Positions 1 through 8,076 of a stretch of 34,869 nucleotides of DNA are shown piece after piece (position 1 is the stretch's first letter; each line of letters starts with the position of its first letter). The notes under the pieces were generated by a model that saw nothing but the letters and a program-made list of their open reading frames with translations, made no database searches and was not told where the DNA came from. The position numbers were made by a program, and so were the translations under genes. The stretch comes from Corallococcus exercitus (lineage in GTDB: Bacteria; Myxococcota; Myxococcia; Myxococcales; Myxococcaceae): positions 1 to 34,869 of the forward strand of contig NZ_RAVW01000040.1 in NCBI RefSeq assembly GCF_003611585.1, given 5' to 3'.

Positions 1-8
1 GTCCCGGG

Positions 9-878
9 ATGGGTGGGCCTCCGCGCGCGGGCGGGCCTCCGGGCCGCTTCGGGCCGCGCCCCAGCACGCCGCGTCCGCCGCCCACGCCGGAGCAGATCCT
101 GGCGCTGGCCACGCGCGAGCACGTGCCGGCGCGCATCGCCAAGGGTGAGCTGGAAGGCAAGATGAAGGCGCGCATCTGGCGCAAGCTGCACGCCGAGGAG
201 GCGAAGCGCTTCGACCAGGTCTACGAGCTCATGGGCCAGACGCCGGGCCTGTCGTTGGGGGACGCGTTCGGCATCCTCCAGAGCGGCCTGACGGTGCAGG
301 AGTTCATGGCGCGCAAGGAGCGCAGCCAGCGCAAGGCGGCCATCAAGCAGGCGCGCGGCCAGGTGGACAACGCGCTCGTCGCGGACTTCCTGGGCGCGTT
401 CATCGAGCAGAAGACCGAGCTGTCCGTGGTGCTGGCGGAGCGGTCGCTGCTGGACACGCTGCTGTCGGAGGAGGCCATCGCCTTCACCTTCGAGCGCACG
501 GGCCGGCTGGAGAAGCTCCAGGTGGTGCTCATCGCGCGCAGGGGTGACTGGGAGCGGCTGATGCCGAACCTGGAGCGCGACGCGAAGCTCACGCAGAAGC
601 CGGCGCAGGTGGCGCGGCAGCCGGACAAGCGTCCCTACTCGGACCCCCGGCCGTTCCTGCCGCACATCGGGCAGACGGTGAAGCTGGTGCTGCGCAATGG
701 CATCACCGTGGAGGCGCCGCTGTTGCGCGTGGGCCGCTTCGACGTGCTGCTGGGTGAGCCGGGGCACGAGCTGTTCGTCCCGCTGCACGCGCTCTTGCGC
801 TTCGAGGCGCCCCCGGCCCCGGCCGACGACGCCTCCGACGACGACGCGGACGATTCGAAGCCCGACGCCGCGAGCTGA
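9..878 (+). CDS. Conserved protein with C-terminal Sm/Hfq-like domain
   Basis: A 289-residue protein if it starts at the ATG at 9. The frame stays open to the window edge, so the gene may begin upstream. The first 25 residues are Pro/Gly/Arg-rich. Residues 27-200 look helical and charged, with no family I recognise. Residues about 216-266 read like an Sm/Hfq barrel: VKLVLRNGITV matches the strand 1-2 region of Hfq (V..FL.NG..L), GRFDVLL matches the FD.fvvLL strand, and FVPLHALLRF sits where Hfq has the YKHAI Sm2 motif. The tail is Asp-rich and acidic. No signal peptide is visible, so it is probably cytosolic. RNA binding is inferred from the Sm-like pattern only. The function is unknown. Confidence 0.75.
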   Translation: MGGPPRAGGPPGRFGPRPSTPRPPPTPEQILALATREHVPARIAKGELEGKMKARIWRKLHAEEAKRFDQVYELMGQTPGLSLGDAFGILQSGLTVQEFMARKERSQRKAAIKQARGQVDNALVADFLGAFIEQKTELSVVLAERSLLDTLLSEEAIAFTFERTGRLEKLQVVLIARRGDWERLMPNLERDAKLTQKPAQVARQPDKRPYSDPRPFLPHIGQTVKLVLRNGITVEAPLLRVGRFDVLLGEPGHELFVPLHALLRFEAPPAPADDASDDDADDSKPDAAS

Positions 879-957
879 AAACGGCGCGCGGTGCCGTTAC
901 TTCCGGGCGGCCCTGCCTTCACGGCGGGCCGCCCTTCTTCCTCCCGGAGCCCCATCC

Positions 958-1380
958 ATGCGCCCCTTCTTCTCCCGCATCATCAAGCCCTGGCTCGCGC
1001 TCACCGCGGCGGCGGTCCTCGCGGGCGCGTCGCAGCAGGCGTGCTCCAAGGAGTCCTCCGCGAAGGAGCCGGGCGCGACGGGTGCGCAGGAGGTGGGACG
1101 GCGGGAGAACGGCGTGCACGTGGTGGACCTGGCCGTCACGGAGAAGGGCTTCGAGCCCTCGCCGGTGCAGCTCAAGAAGGGCGAGCCGGTGAAGCTGGTG
1201 GTGACGCGCAAGACGGACCTGACGTGCGCCACCGAGCTCGTCATGGACGAGTACAAGATCGACACGAAGCTGCCCCTGAACACGCCGGTGGACATCACCT
1301 TCACGCCCAACCAGTCCGGGACGCTGAAGTACGGCTGCGCGATGGGGAAGATGATCGCCGGCACGTTCGTGGTGGACTGA
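958..1380 (+). CDS. Exported cupredoxin-domain protein
   Basis: A 140-residue protein. The start was chosen because it gives an N-terminal export signal: basic residues, then a hydrophobic stretch at about 11-27 ending at Cys29. The sequence before Cys29 (SQQAC) is a poor lipobox, so lipidation is uncertain. Residues 52-140 form a single cupredoxin-like beta-sandwich. Candidate metal ligands are Cys90 (DLTCATE) and the C-terminal loop Cys127, Met129 and Met132 (YGCAMGKMIAG), a layout seen in the short Cupredoxin_1 proteins. The classical first His ligand of plastocyanin-type proteins is not visible. It probably binds copper or serves as a periplasmic metal or electron carrier. It lies 79 bp after the preceding gene and 70 bp before dinG, so co-transcription is possible but unproven. 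Confidence 0.85.
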   Translation: MRPFFSRIIKPWLALTAAAVLAGASQQACSKESSAKEPGATGAQEVGRRENGVHVVDLAVTEKGFEPSPVQLKKGEPVKLVVTRKTDLTCATELVMDEYKIDTKLPLNTPVDITFTPNQSGTLKYGCAMGKMIAGTFVVD

Positions 1381-1450
1381 AGCCCGCGCGGGGGGATAGC
1401 CGCCCGTTAACTGGCGATGTCCGCCCGGCCGGGTAGGCTCGACGCCCTGC

Positions 1451-4381
1451 ATGGGCAGCTCGGAGCTCTTCACCCGGCACGTCTTCCTGGACCTCGAAAC
1501 GACGGGGCTCGACCCCCGCGTGGATGAGGTCATCGAGGTGGGCTGCCTCTTCTTCGAGGACGGCCGGGAGGTGGACCGCTTCTCCCGCCTGTACTCCGCG
1601 TCGCGCCCGCTGAACCTCACCATCCGCCGGCTCACCGGCCTCTCCGACGCGCAGCTCTCCGGCCAGCCCCGCTTCGACGTGGAGCGCGCGGAGCTTCGGG
1701 AGCGGCTGAAGGGCTGGACGGTGGTGGCGCACAACGCCCCGTTCGAGAAGGGCTTCCTGCCGGACGTGCTCGGGGGCGTGCCGGTGCTCGACTCGTGCGA
1801 GCTCATGCACTACCTGCACCCGGAGTTGCCCAGCCACTCGCTGGAGTCGCTGATGCGGTGGGCGAAGCTGGGCTCGCAGCAGCCGCACCGCGCGCTCCAC
1901 GACTGCGTGGCGGTGCACGCGGTGCTGGTGCACGCGCTGGATGGCTGCGTGCGGGACGGGCGCGCGGAGGACGTGGCGGACCTGCTGGCCACGATGGACC
2001 CCAGGGCCCGCGCGGCGCTGGGGCCCACGCCGCTGCTGGATGCCCTGACGGAGGAGGACGCCCGCGACCTGGCGGCGGACGCGGAGGCGCGGCCCCTGCT
2101 GGGATTGCTGTCGCGGCTGTGGGAGGCGTGCCGGGCCACGCCGGTGCCGCTGGGCCTGGAGGCCACGGGCGGCTTCCTGCGCGCGCGGCCGGAGCGCAAG
2201 CGCGCGAATGGCGGCAGGCCTCCCCCGGAGCCGGAGCTGGACGCGACGCCGCTGCCGGTGCGGCCGGAAGAGGTGTCCCAGGTGCTGGGACCCGGCGGCG
2301 CGCTGGAGCGCGGGGGCGGGTTCCTGTCCCGGCCCGCGCAGCTGGAGATGGCGCACGCGGTGGCGCGCACGCTGTCGGACGGCGGGCAGGTGGCGGTGGA
2401 GGCCGGCACGGGCACGGGCAAGTCGCTGGCGTACCTCACGCCCGCGGCGCTGTTCGCTGCTCGCAACGGGCTGAAGGTCGGCGTGGCGCCGCACACGAAG
2501 ACGCTCCAGGACCAGCTCCTGGAGAAGGACCTGCCCCGGCTGCACCAGGCCACGGGCGGCGCGTTCGGCTACGCGCTGCTCAAGGGACAGACGAACTACC
2601 TGTGCCGCCGCCGCGCGCTGGAGGCCACGCGCGTGGAGCCGGGGATGAACCACGCCGCGCGGGCGCCCCGGGCCTACGTGCGCGCGTACCTGCGGCGCAG
2701 CATGGACGGAGACCTGGACCGGCTGAGCCACTGGTTCCGCGAGCGCTTCCCGGGGATGCACGGACTGGTGCCGTCGGTGCGCTCCGAGGCGGCGACGACG
2801 CTGGGCGAGCGGTGCCCGCATCACCACAAGTGCTTCTACCATTCGGCGGTGGCGCAGGCGCGCGAGGCGGACGTGCTGGTCATCAACCAGTCGCTCGCGT
2901 TCGCGTGGCCCGCGCGCTACGGGCGCCTGGACCACCTGGTGCTGGACGAGGCGCACGAGCTGGAGGACGTGGCCACCACCGCGCTCACGGTGGAGTTGTC
3001 GGACCTGGCCTTCCTGCGCCTCACGGAGCGGCTGCACGGACGCGACGGGCGCCGGGGCCTCTTCGCGGAGCTGCGCCGCGCGCTCGCGGCCACGCGCCGG
3101 GATGAGTCCCGCGTGCTGATGTCCGAGGTGGACGACTCCCTGCGCACGCTGCTCCAGGAGGCGCGCGTGCTGGGCGAGCAGGTGACGGCCCTGTGCGAGC
3201 CCGCGTCCGCGATGCCCGGCGAGGACGCGGACGACGCGGCCTACGCGCCGGAGCTGCGGGTGACGGACGCGGTGCGCGCCCTGCCCGCCTGGGAGCCCGT
3301 GCGCGAGGGGCTGGTCGCGGTGCGCACGGCGCTGCAGCGGGTGCACACGCTCCTGGCTGTGCGCGTGCTGGCCGCGCTGCCGGAGCTGGCGGTGAAGCAG
3401 CCGTCGCTGGAGCGGGAGCTGGCCGGGGCCACCACGGAGCTGGGCGAGCTGTCGGTGCTCGCGGGAGAGCTGGCCGGTGAGCCGGATGCGAAGCGCTGCT
3501 ACGCGGCGCGGGCGGAGCCTCGCAAGGGCCGCTGGAGCGTGGGCGCGCAGCCGGTGGACGTGTCCGAGGCCGTGGCGAAGGACTTCGCCGCGAACAAGCG
3601 CGCGCTGGTGATGGCGTCCGCCACGCTGGGCACCGGGGACGGCGTGCCCTTCGTGCTGAAGCGGCTGGGGCTGAGGCCGCCCATCTTGCGTGCACCTTCG
3701 CCCTTCCACCTGGGACAGCAGGCGCTGGTGGTGCTCGTGACGGACGCGCCGCGAGCGCACGAGGAGCCATTCATCGACTGGGCCTCCGGGCGCATCTCCG
3801 GGCTGGCGCAGGTGATGGGCGGACGGGTGCTGGGCCTGTTCGCCTCCACGCGGCGGCTGGAGCGCGTGTCGCGCGAGGTGCAGGCGCGGCTGGAGCCGCA
3901 CGGCATCGAGGTGCTGCGCCAGTCGCGCGGGCACGGCCGTTCGCTGGCGGCGCGGCAGGAGCGCGACACGGGCACGGTGCTGCTGGGCACCAAGAGCTTC
4001 TGGCAGGGCGTGGACATCCCCGGGCGCGGCGTGGGGTGTGTCTTCATCGACAAGCTGCCCCTGGAGCCGGCGTCACGGCCGCTGGTGGCCGCGCGCGAGG
4101 AGCCGCTGGCGAAGGCGGGCAACGAGTACCTGGGCTTCCTCCAGTACCGGCTGCCGCGCGCGTTGCTGCTCCTGCGCCAGGGCGTCGGGCGGCTGATCCG
4201 CTCCACCACGGACCGGGGCATCGTCGTGGTCGCCGACCCCGGACACGCCAGCTACCGGCCCATGCTGCTCCAGGCGCTCGCGGGCTACCGCGTCGTCGCG
4301 CTGCCATGGGCCCAGGCGCGGCTGCTGCTGCACTCGGAGCTGATGCAGATGGGGCTCACCGCGGACACCGCGCGGGTGTGA
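1451..4381 (+). CDS. dinG: DinG-family ATP-dependent helicase with N-terminal DnaQ-like exonuclease
   Basis: A 976-residue fusion of a 3'-5' exonuclease and an SF2 DinG/XPD-like DNA helicase. Exonuclease (about 10-165): Asp14 and Glu16 in FLDLETTG, Glu99 in AHNAPFEKGF, and His146/Asp151 in HRALHDC. This is a DEDDh set in which the usual Exo II Asp is Glu. Helicase: Walker A in AGTGTGKSLAYL (about 318-326), the DEAH box at 499-502, WQGVDIPG near 850 and the motif VI sequence QGVGRLIRS near 910. The iron-sulfur region has Cys385 (NYLC), Cys455 and Cys461 (CPHHHKC). The fourth expected Cys is absent. The family unwinds DNA with 5'-3' polarity and acts on R-loops and damaged forks in the cytoplasm. 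The exonuclease fusion is typical of Gram-positive DinG, so this is a hybrid-looking layout. Confidence 0.93.
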   Translation: MGSSELFTRHVFLDLETTGLDPRVDEVIEVGCLFFEDGREVDRFSRLYSASRPLNLTIRRLTGLSDAQLSGQPRFDVERAELRERLKGWTVVAHNAPFEKGFLPDVLGGVPVLDSCELMHYLHPELPSHSLESLMRWAKLGSQQPHRALHDCVAVHAVLVHALDGCVRDGRAEDVADLLATMDPRARAALGPTPLLDALTEEDARDLAADAEARPLLGLLSRLWEACRATPVPLGLEATGGFLRARPERKRANGGRPPPEPELDATPLPVRPEEVSQVLGPGGALERGGGFLSRPAQLEMAHAVARTLSDGGQVAVEAGTGTGKSLAYLTPAALFAARNGLKVGVAPHTKTLQDQLLEKDLPRLHQATGGAFGYALLKGQTNYLCRRRALEATRVEPGMNHAARAPRAYVRAYLRRSMDGDLDRLSHWFRERFPGMHGLVPSVRSEAATTLGERCPHHHKCFYHSAVAQAREADVLVINQSLAFAWPARYGRLDHLVLDEAHELEDVATTALTVELSDLAFLRLTERLHGRDGRRGLFAELRRALAATRRDESRVLMSEVDDSLRTLLQEARVLGEQVTALCEPASAMPGEDADDAAYAPELRVTDAVRALPAWEPVREGLVAVRTALQRVHTLLAVRVLAALPELAVKQPSLERELAGATTELGELSVLAGELAGEPDAKRCYAARAEPRKGRWSVGAQPVDVSEAVAKDFAANKRALVMASATLGTGDGVPFVLKRLGLRPPILRAPSPFHLGQQALVVLVTDAPRAHEEPFIDWASGRISGLAQVMGGRVLGLFASTRRLERVSREVQARLEPHGIEVLRQSRGHGRSLAARQERDTGTVLLGTKSFWQGVDIPGRGVGCVFIDKLPLEPASRPLVAAREEPLAKAGNEYLGFLQYRLPRALLLLRQGVGRLIRSTTDRGIVVVADPGHASYRPMLLQALAGYRVVALPWAQARLLLHSELMQMGLTADTARV

Positions 4382-4396
4382 GGCGCCCTGCGCGGT

Positions 4397-4501
4397 GAAG
4401 CAAGGCCCCGCCCTGCGATGCCGCTCCCGTTGCTCATGGGTCGCGCGCTTCAAGCAGGCACTGCCCTGCGCTACCACGCCCGTTGCTCGCGGGGCGCGCG
4501 C
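4397..4501. repeat. Two-copy 53-bp tandem repeat between convergent genes
   Basis: Unit A (4397-4448) and unit B (4449-4501) align over nearly their full length. The shared core is CCCGTTGCTC followed by GGG.CGCGCGC. A third, partial unit starts at 4502 with CTTCAAGCAGGC and runs straight into the hairpin at 4507-4540. The period from B to the partial copy is 53 bp. It occupies the whole spacer between dinG and the convergent HAMP gene. It could be a degenerate REP-like or terminator-associated repeat. I see no ORF in it. Confidence 0.7.
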
Positions 4502-4506
4502 TTCAA

Positions 4507-4540
4507 GCAGGCGCCTCGCTCAGGGAAGCGAGGCGCCTGC
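4507..4540. terminator. Perfect 14-bp inverted repeat, probable bidirectional terminator
   Basis: GCAGGCGCCTCGCT (4507-4520) is the exact reverse complement of AGCGAGGCGCCTGC (4527-4540), with a 6-base loop CAGGGA. It lies 6 bp beyond the stop of the minus-strand HAMP gene and 125 bp beyond the dinG stop, between convergent genes. There is no T-tract on either side, as is common in very G+C-rich genomes. Termination is inferred from structure and place. Confidence 0.7.
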
Positions 4541-4546
4541 CCCGCC

Positions 4547-5284
4547 CTACCGCGCCAGCCGCTCGCGGTAGCGCGCTTCCAGGGCGCTCAGTTCGTCCAC
4601 CCAGGGGCCCGTGGCGCCGCTCGTGCGTGCCTGGGCCAGGGCCTCCGCCACCACGCGCGCGTCCTCTTCCTGCTGCGTGCGCAGCCGCTGGGTCATGTCC
4701 CGCGCGGCCTCGAAGACGTCTTGCAGCTCGTCGCCTTCGCGCAGGCCATGCTGCGGCGGACGCAGGCGGCCTTCGGCCACCTCGCGCATCATGCGCTTGA
4801 TGCGGAAGAGCGGACCCGCCATCCGGTGCGTCACCACGATGGTGGCCAGCGCCACCACGACGATGAACGACAGCATGCAGCCGCCCAGCACCCACCACGT
4901 CAGGTGCTGGTGGCGCTCCAGCTCCGCGCGCTGCGCGACGATGGCCGTGCGCTCCGCCTCGTAGCTGGCGTCGATGGCCTGCGCCTGCTCCCGGAACTGC
5001 TTCTCGAACGCCGGGTCGTTCATGTGGGCCATCAGCTCGTTGGAGAGCGTGGCCCCGGACAATTCGCGGCTCACCTCCGCCGCGCGCGAGCGGGCGTCCA
5101 CCGCCGTCGCCGTCTCGTGCATCAGCGAGTTCGCCGCGCGCACCAGGAAGATGCCCAAGAGCGCCGCCAGCACCAGCGACACGCCGACGATGTACGCGGT
5201 GAGCTTCAGCTGGAAGGGCGCGTCGAGCAGGAAGTTGCGCCAGCGGCGCTTCGTCGTCGGGGCCGGGGCCGTGGTCGTCGTCAT
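4547..5284 (-). CDS. Two-TM membrane protein with HAMP domain, no output domain
   Basis: A 245-residue inner-membrane protein. TM1 is at about 27-50, a roughly 80-residue helical periplasmic segment follows, then TM2 at about 130-152. A HAMP domain at about 153-203 is recognised by HRMAGPLFRIKRMM and LREGDELQDVFEAA. A helical tail to 245 follows, with no kinase, cyclase or methyl-accepting domain. The start ATG at 5284 overlaps the stop of the upstream HEAT gene (ATGA), so the two are translationally coupled. HAMP domains relay conformational signals across the membrane. Here the signal presumably passes to a separate partner, possibly through the HEAT protein on the periplasmic side. That pairing is inferred from coupling only. 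Confidence 0.88.
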   Translation of the reverse strand: MTTTTAPAPTTKRRWRNFLLDAPFQLKLTAYIVGVSLVLAALLGIFLVRAANSLMHETATAVDARSRAAEVSRELSGATLSNELMAHMNDPAFEKQFREQAQAIDASYEAERTAIVAQRAELERHQHLTWWVLGGCMLSFIVVVALATIVVTHRMAGPLFRIKRMMREVAEGRLRPPQHGLREGDELQDVFEAARDMTQRLRTQQEEDARVVAEALAQARTSGATGPWVDELSALEARYRERLAR

Positions 5285-6030
5285 GTCTCGCTGCTCCAGT
5301 CGAAGGTCGCGGCGGCTTCGTCGATAGCCCGGGGGATGAGGGCCTTCAACAGGTCCGCGGGCGGAGCCCCCGCGGCGTTCACTTCCACCTGCCCCATCAG
5401 GGACTGCTCCGGGTACGTCATGCACAGGATGGCCAGGCGCAGCCCTCCGCTGTCCGTGGCCTGGATCTCCGCCGTGATGCGGTAGCCGTGCACGCCCAGC
5501 TTCTTGAGCGCGCCCTTCGCCGCCGTCTTGGACTCCTTCTCCGGCGCCATCAGCGCGCCCCGGCGCACCAGCTTGGAGCGAAGGCGCGCCTCCGTCACCT
5601 TCACCAGGTCCGCGGGCACGCTGCCCGTCTTGTCCTTCAGCGCGTCCAGCGACAGGTAGAAGCGCGGCCGGCGCGCCTGGTACGCCTTGATGGCCTTGAT
5701 GGACTCCGCCACCGCCGCCTGCACCGTGGCGTCCGCCTCCCCCTTCACCGCCTGGAGGCAGTCGAGCCCGCCCGGCTCCAGCAGGGCGCCCAGGCCCTTG
5801 GCCACCGCCGCGCGCACCAGCTCGCTGGGGTCCTTGAGGGCGCCGCACAGCGGCGGCACCGCCTCCGGATCCTCGGTGGCGCCCAACACGAGCGCGGCTT
5901 GTGAGCGTGCACGCGGATCCCTTCCCTTCTCCAACTGACGACCCAGGAAGGTGATGCGCGTGTCCCCCTGCGCCAGCGCAGCGCTCGGCAGCAGGAAGAA
6001 GAGGAGCAGGAGTGCTGTCGGCAGCCGCAT
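5281..6030 (-). CDS. Secreted HEAT-repeat protein
   Basis: A 249-residue protein. The ATG at 6030 was chosen over an upstream ATG because it places a textbook signal peptide at the N-terminus (MRLPTALLLLFFLLPSAALA, cleavage before Gln21). Residues about 25-115 contain HEAT-like helical pairs (ARSQAALVLGATEDPEAVPP and PSELVRAAVAKGLGAL). The remainder (about 125-249) is mixed alpha/beta with no family I recognise. It is the first gene of a two-gene minus-strand unit with the HAMP protein. It likely acts as a periplasmic protein-protein scaffold. No catalytic motif is seen. The start has no clear Shine-Dalgarno sequence. Confidence 0.85.
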   Translation of the reverse strand: MRLPTALLLLFFLLPSAALAQGDTRITFLGRQLEKGRDPRARSQAALVLGATEDPEAVPPLCGALKDPSELVRAAVAKGLGALLEPGGLDCLQAVKGEADATVQAAVAESIKAIKAYQARRPRFYLSLDALKDKTGSVPADLVKVTEARLRSKLVRRGALMAPEKESKTAAKGALKKLGVHGYRITAEIQATDSGGLRLAILCMTYPEQSLMGQVEVNAAGAPPADLLKALIPRAIDEAAATFDWSSET

Positions 6031-6201
6031 GGGATGGGCAAAGAAGTGCCAACAGTGTAGCCGCGATTTACCTGTCCATGACAGTTGCCTCTCAGGGCAA
6101 TCGCGCACACCTTGCAGGCGCACAATGGGCGACGTCCTCCAGGGGGGAGGACGGCTGGGGTGCGGCGGACCCGAGGCGGGTCACCGTGGGCTGGGGGAGC
6201 A

Positions 6202-7968
6202 ATGAAACGCGGAGTCATCCTGACGGGTGTTCTGCTGCTGGCGGGTTGGCTGGGCGGTTGCCGTGACTCGGACCGTCTGACGTCGGTGGGCAAGCCGCGG
6301 CCTCCCGGGCCGACGCCGGTGGAGTCCACGCCCACCCTTCCCGACTCCGAAGCCACACAGCCGCCGCCCGGCAAGCCGCCACCGGTGCCGGAGGTGGTGG
6401 ACCCGCCTCCGCCGGATCCGGAAGAGGAGGTGCTGGATCCCACCCCCATCCCGACGACGGACGGCGTCCCCGGACCGCTGCCGGGCGTCTACACGGACAA
6501 GGGCGAGGCACCGGAGACGGACCTCATCCGCGGGCTCGTGTCCTTCCCCATCCGTGACGAGCGCGCGCTCGAGCAGCGCATCCACGACATCTACAAGCCG
6601 GGCGGCTCCGGCTTCCGCCAGTACATGACGCAGGCCGAGTGGATGGCGAAGCACGCCCCCACGCAGAAGGACGTCACCATCGTCACGGACTGGCTGAAGT
6701 CCGAGGGCATGCAGGTGCCCTACGTCGCCACCAACCGGCTGCTGGTGCAGTTCGTGGGGACGGTGGGCCAGTTCAACAAGGCGTTCGGCGTGAAGCTGCG
6801 CGTCCTGGAGCGCAAGTCGCCCCAGGGCGGCAATGATCCGCACGACGTCTACGGCCTCACGGAGGGCATCAAGGCGCCCACGTTCGTGCAGCAGCGCATC
6901 CACGCCATCGTCGCACTGGACCTGCCGGCGGAGACGGGGCCGATGCCCGGCGAGTTCGGCCAGCCGTCCACGGACAAGCCGGACCCCATCAACAAGGGCC
7001 TCACGCCGCAGCAGGTGGCGCGCGCGTACGGCGTGGACTCGCTCTACGCCCAGGGCCACCACGGCCAGGGTACGAAGCTGGGCGTGGTGATTGGCGCCGG
7101 CTTCCGGTGGAAGGACGTGCGCGCCTTCTGGAAGATGTGGGACATCCAGCGCGAGGACCCCAAGGTCGTCCAGACGATGGAGCCGCCCGTCACGCGCTAC
7201 CGCGAGGGCACGCTGGACATCGAGTGGGCCGCGGCGATGGCGCCCAAGTCGGAGGTCATCGTCTACATGGGCCCGGACGCGCGCAATTCGTCCATGCTCT
7301 TCACCTTCAACGAGGCCATTGGCCGGGGCGAGGTGTCCGTCATCACCACGTCCTTCGCGCACCGCGAGGACTCCGAGCCGCGCGCGGTGCATGAGCAGTA
7401 CAGCGCCTCCGGGATGATGGCCGCCGCGCTGGGCATCACCGTGGCCGCCGCGAGCGGCGACTCCGCGGGCGTGGACACGCCGGGCTCCAGCCCCTACGTC
7501 ACCGCCGTGGGCGGCACGCAACTGAAGATGAACGGCATGACGGTGACGGGCGAGACGGCCTGGTACTACTCCGGCTCCGGCATCAGCCGCTCCTTCACCA
7601 CGCCGGAGTGGCAGAAGGGCCTCGTCCCGCTGCCCGCCAAGCGCGCGGTGGTGGACGTCGCGCTCAACGCGGACACCGGCTACTGGTACACGTGGCTGGG
7701 CGTCACCACGCCCAACACCGGCACGTCCTTCGCGTCGCCCATCTTCGCGGGCCTTATCGCGGTGGTGAACGGCGCGCGGTCCGAAGAGGCGAAGCCGCCG
7801 GTGGGCTGGCTCAACTCGCAGCTCTACACGCTGCCGAACGTGCAGAAGAGCTTCCGCGACATCACCGTGGGAGTCACCGACCGTCAGTACGAAGCCGGAC
7901 CGGGCTGGGACATCCCCACCGGCTGGGGCGCGCCGAGCGCGGAGGGACTGCTGCAGACGCTGCCCTGA
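6202..7968 (+). CDS. Lipoprotein S53 (sedolisin/kumamolisin-type) serine-carboxyl peptidase
   Basis: A 588-residue protein. The ATG at 6202 follows GGGGGAGCA and starts a lipoprotein signal with lipobox LGGC (Cys20). A Pro-rich linker (about 30-90) leads into a pro-kumamolisin activation domain (about 105-235). The catalytic domain carries the sedolisin set: Glu335 and Asp339 in REGTLDIEW, the oxyanion Asp420 in ASGDSAG, and the nucleophile Ser509 in NTGTSFASP. The calcium-site region is recognised by FRDITVG and GPGWDIPTGWGAP near the C-terminus. The family cleaves proteins at acidic pH after removal of the propeptide. Membrane anchoring and surface or periplasmic location are inferred from the lipobox. 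Divergent from the HEAT/HAMP unit. Confidence 0.93.
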   Translation: MKRGVILTGVLLLAGWLGGCRDSDRLTSVGKPRPPGPTPVESTPTLPDSEATQPPPGKPPPVPEVVDPPPPDPEEEVLDPTPIPTTDGVPGPLPGVYTDKGEAPETDLIRGLVSFPIRDERALEQRIHDIYKPGGSGFRQYMTQAEWMAKHAPTQKDVTIVTDWLKSEGMQVPYVATNRLLVQFVGTVGQFNKAFGVKLRVLERKSPQGGNDPHDVYGLTEGIKAPTFVQQRIHAIVALDLPAETGPMPGEFGQPSTDKPDPINKGLTPQQVARAYGVDSLYAQGHHGQGTKLGVVIGAGFRWKDVRAFWKMWDIQREDPKVVQTMEPPVTRYREGTLDIEWAAAMAPKSEVIVYMGPDARNSSMLFTFNEAIGRGEVSVITTSFAHREDSEPRAVHEQYSASGMMAAALGITVAAASGDSAGVDTPGSSPYVTAVGGTQLKMNGMTVTGETAWYYSGSGISRSFTTPEWQKGLVPLPAKRAVVDVALNADTGYWYTWLGVTTPNTGTSFASPIFAGLIAVVNGARSEEAKPPVGWLNSQLYTLPNVQKSFRDITVGVTDRQYEAGPGWDIPTGWGAPSAEGLLQTLP

Positions 7969-8076
7969 GCAGGCAGGCGACATAGAGCGGACGGGCAGGC
8001 GGGCGCCGCTCCGGTTGTCATCCCCGATTGACGGGATGCGAATGCATGCGCAGGGCATGCTGTTCGGGACAGGACC

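Noticed and set aside
1301-3934. Long open frame on the minus strand opposite dinG
   Set aside because: Its translation is a compositionally biased Arg/His/Gln/Ala run typical of a frame antisense to a GC-rich gene; dinG on the plus strand has all family motifs.
4397-4540. CRISPR-like array
   Set aside because: Only two full units with no unique spacers; it is a plain tandem repeat plus a hairpin.
4418-5485. Plus-strand open frame over the HAMP/HEAT unit
   Set aside because: Starts inside the tandem repeat, has shadow composition, and conflicts with the two coupled minus-strand genes.
6085-6100. TTGCC-TCTCAG-GGCAA inverted repeat between divergent genes as an operator
   Set aside because: Arms of only five bases and no partner site; too weak to annotate.
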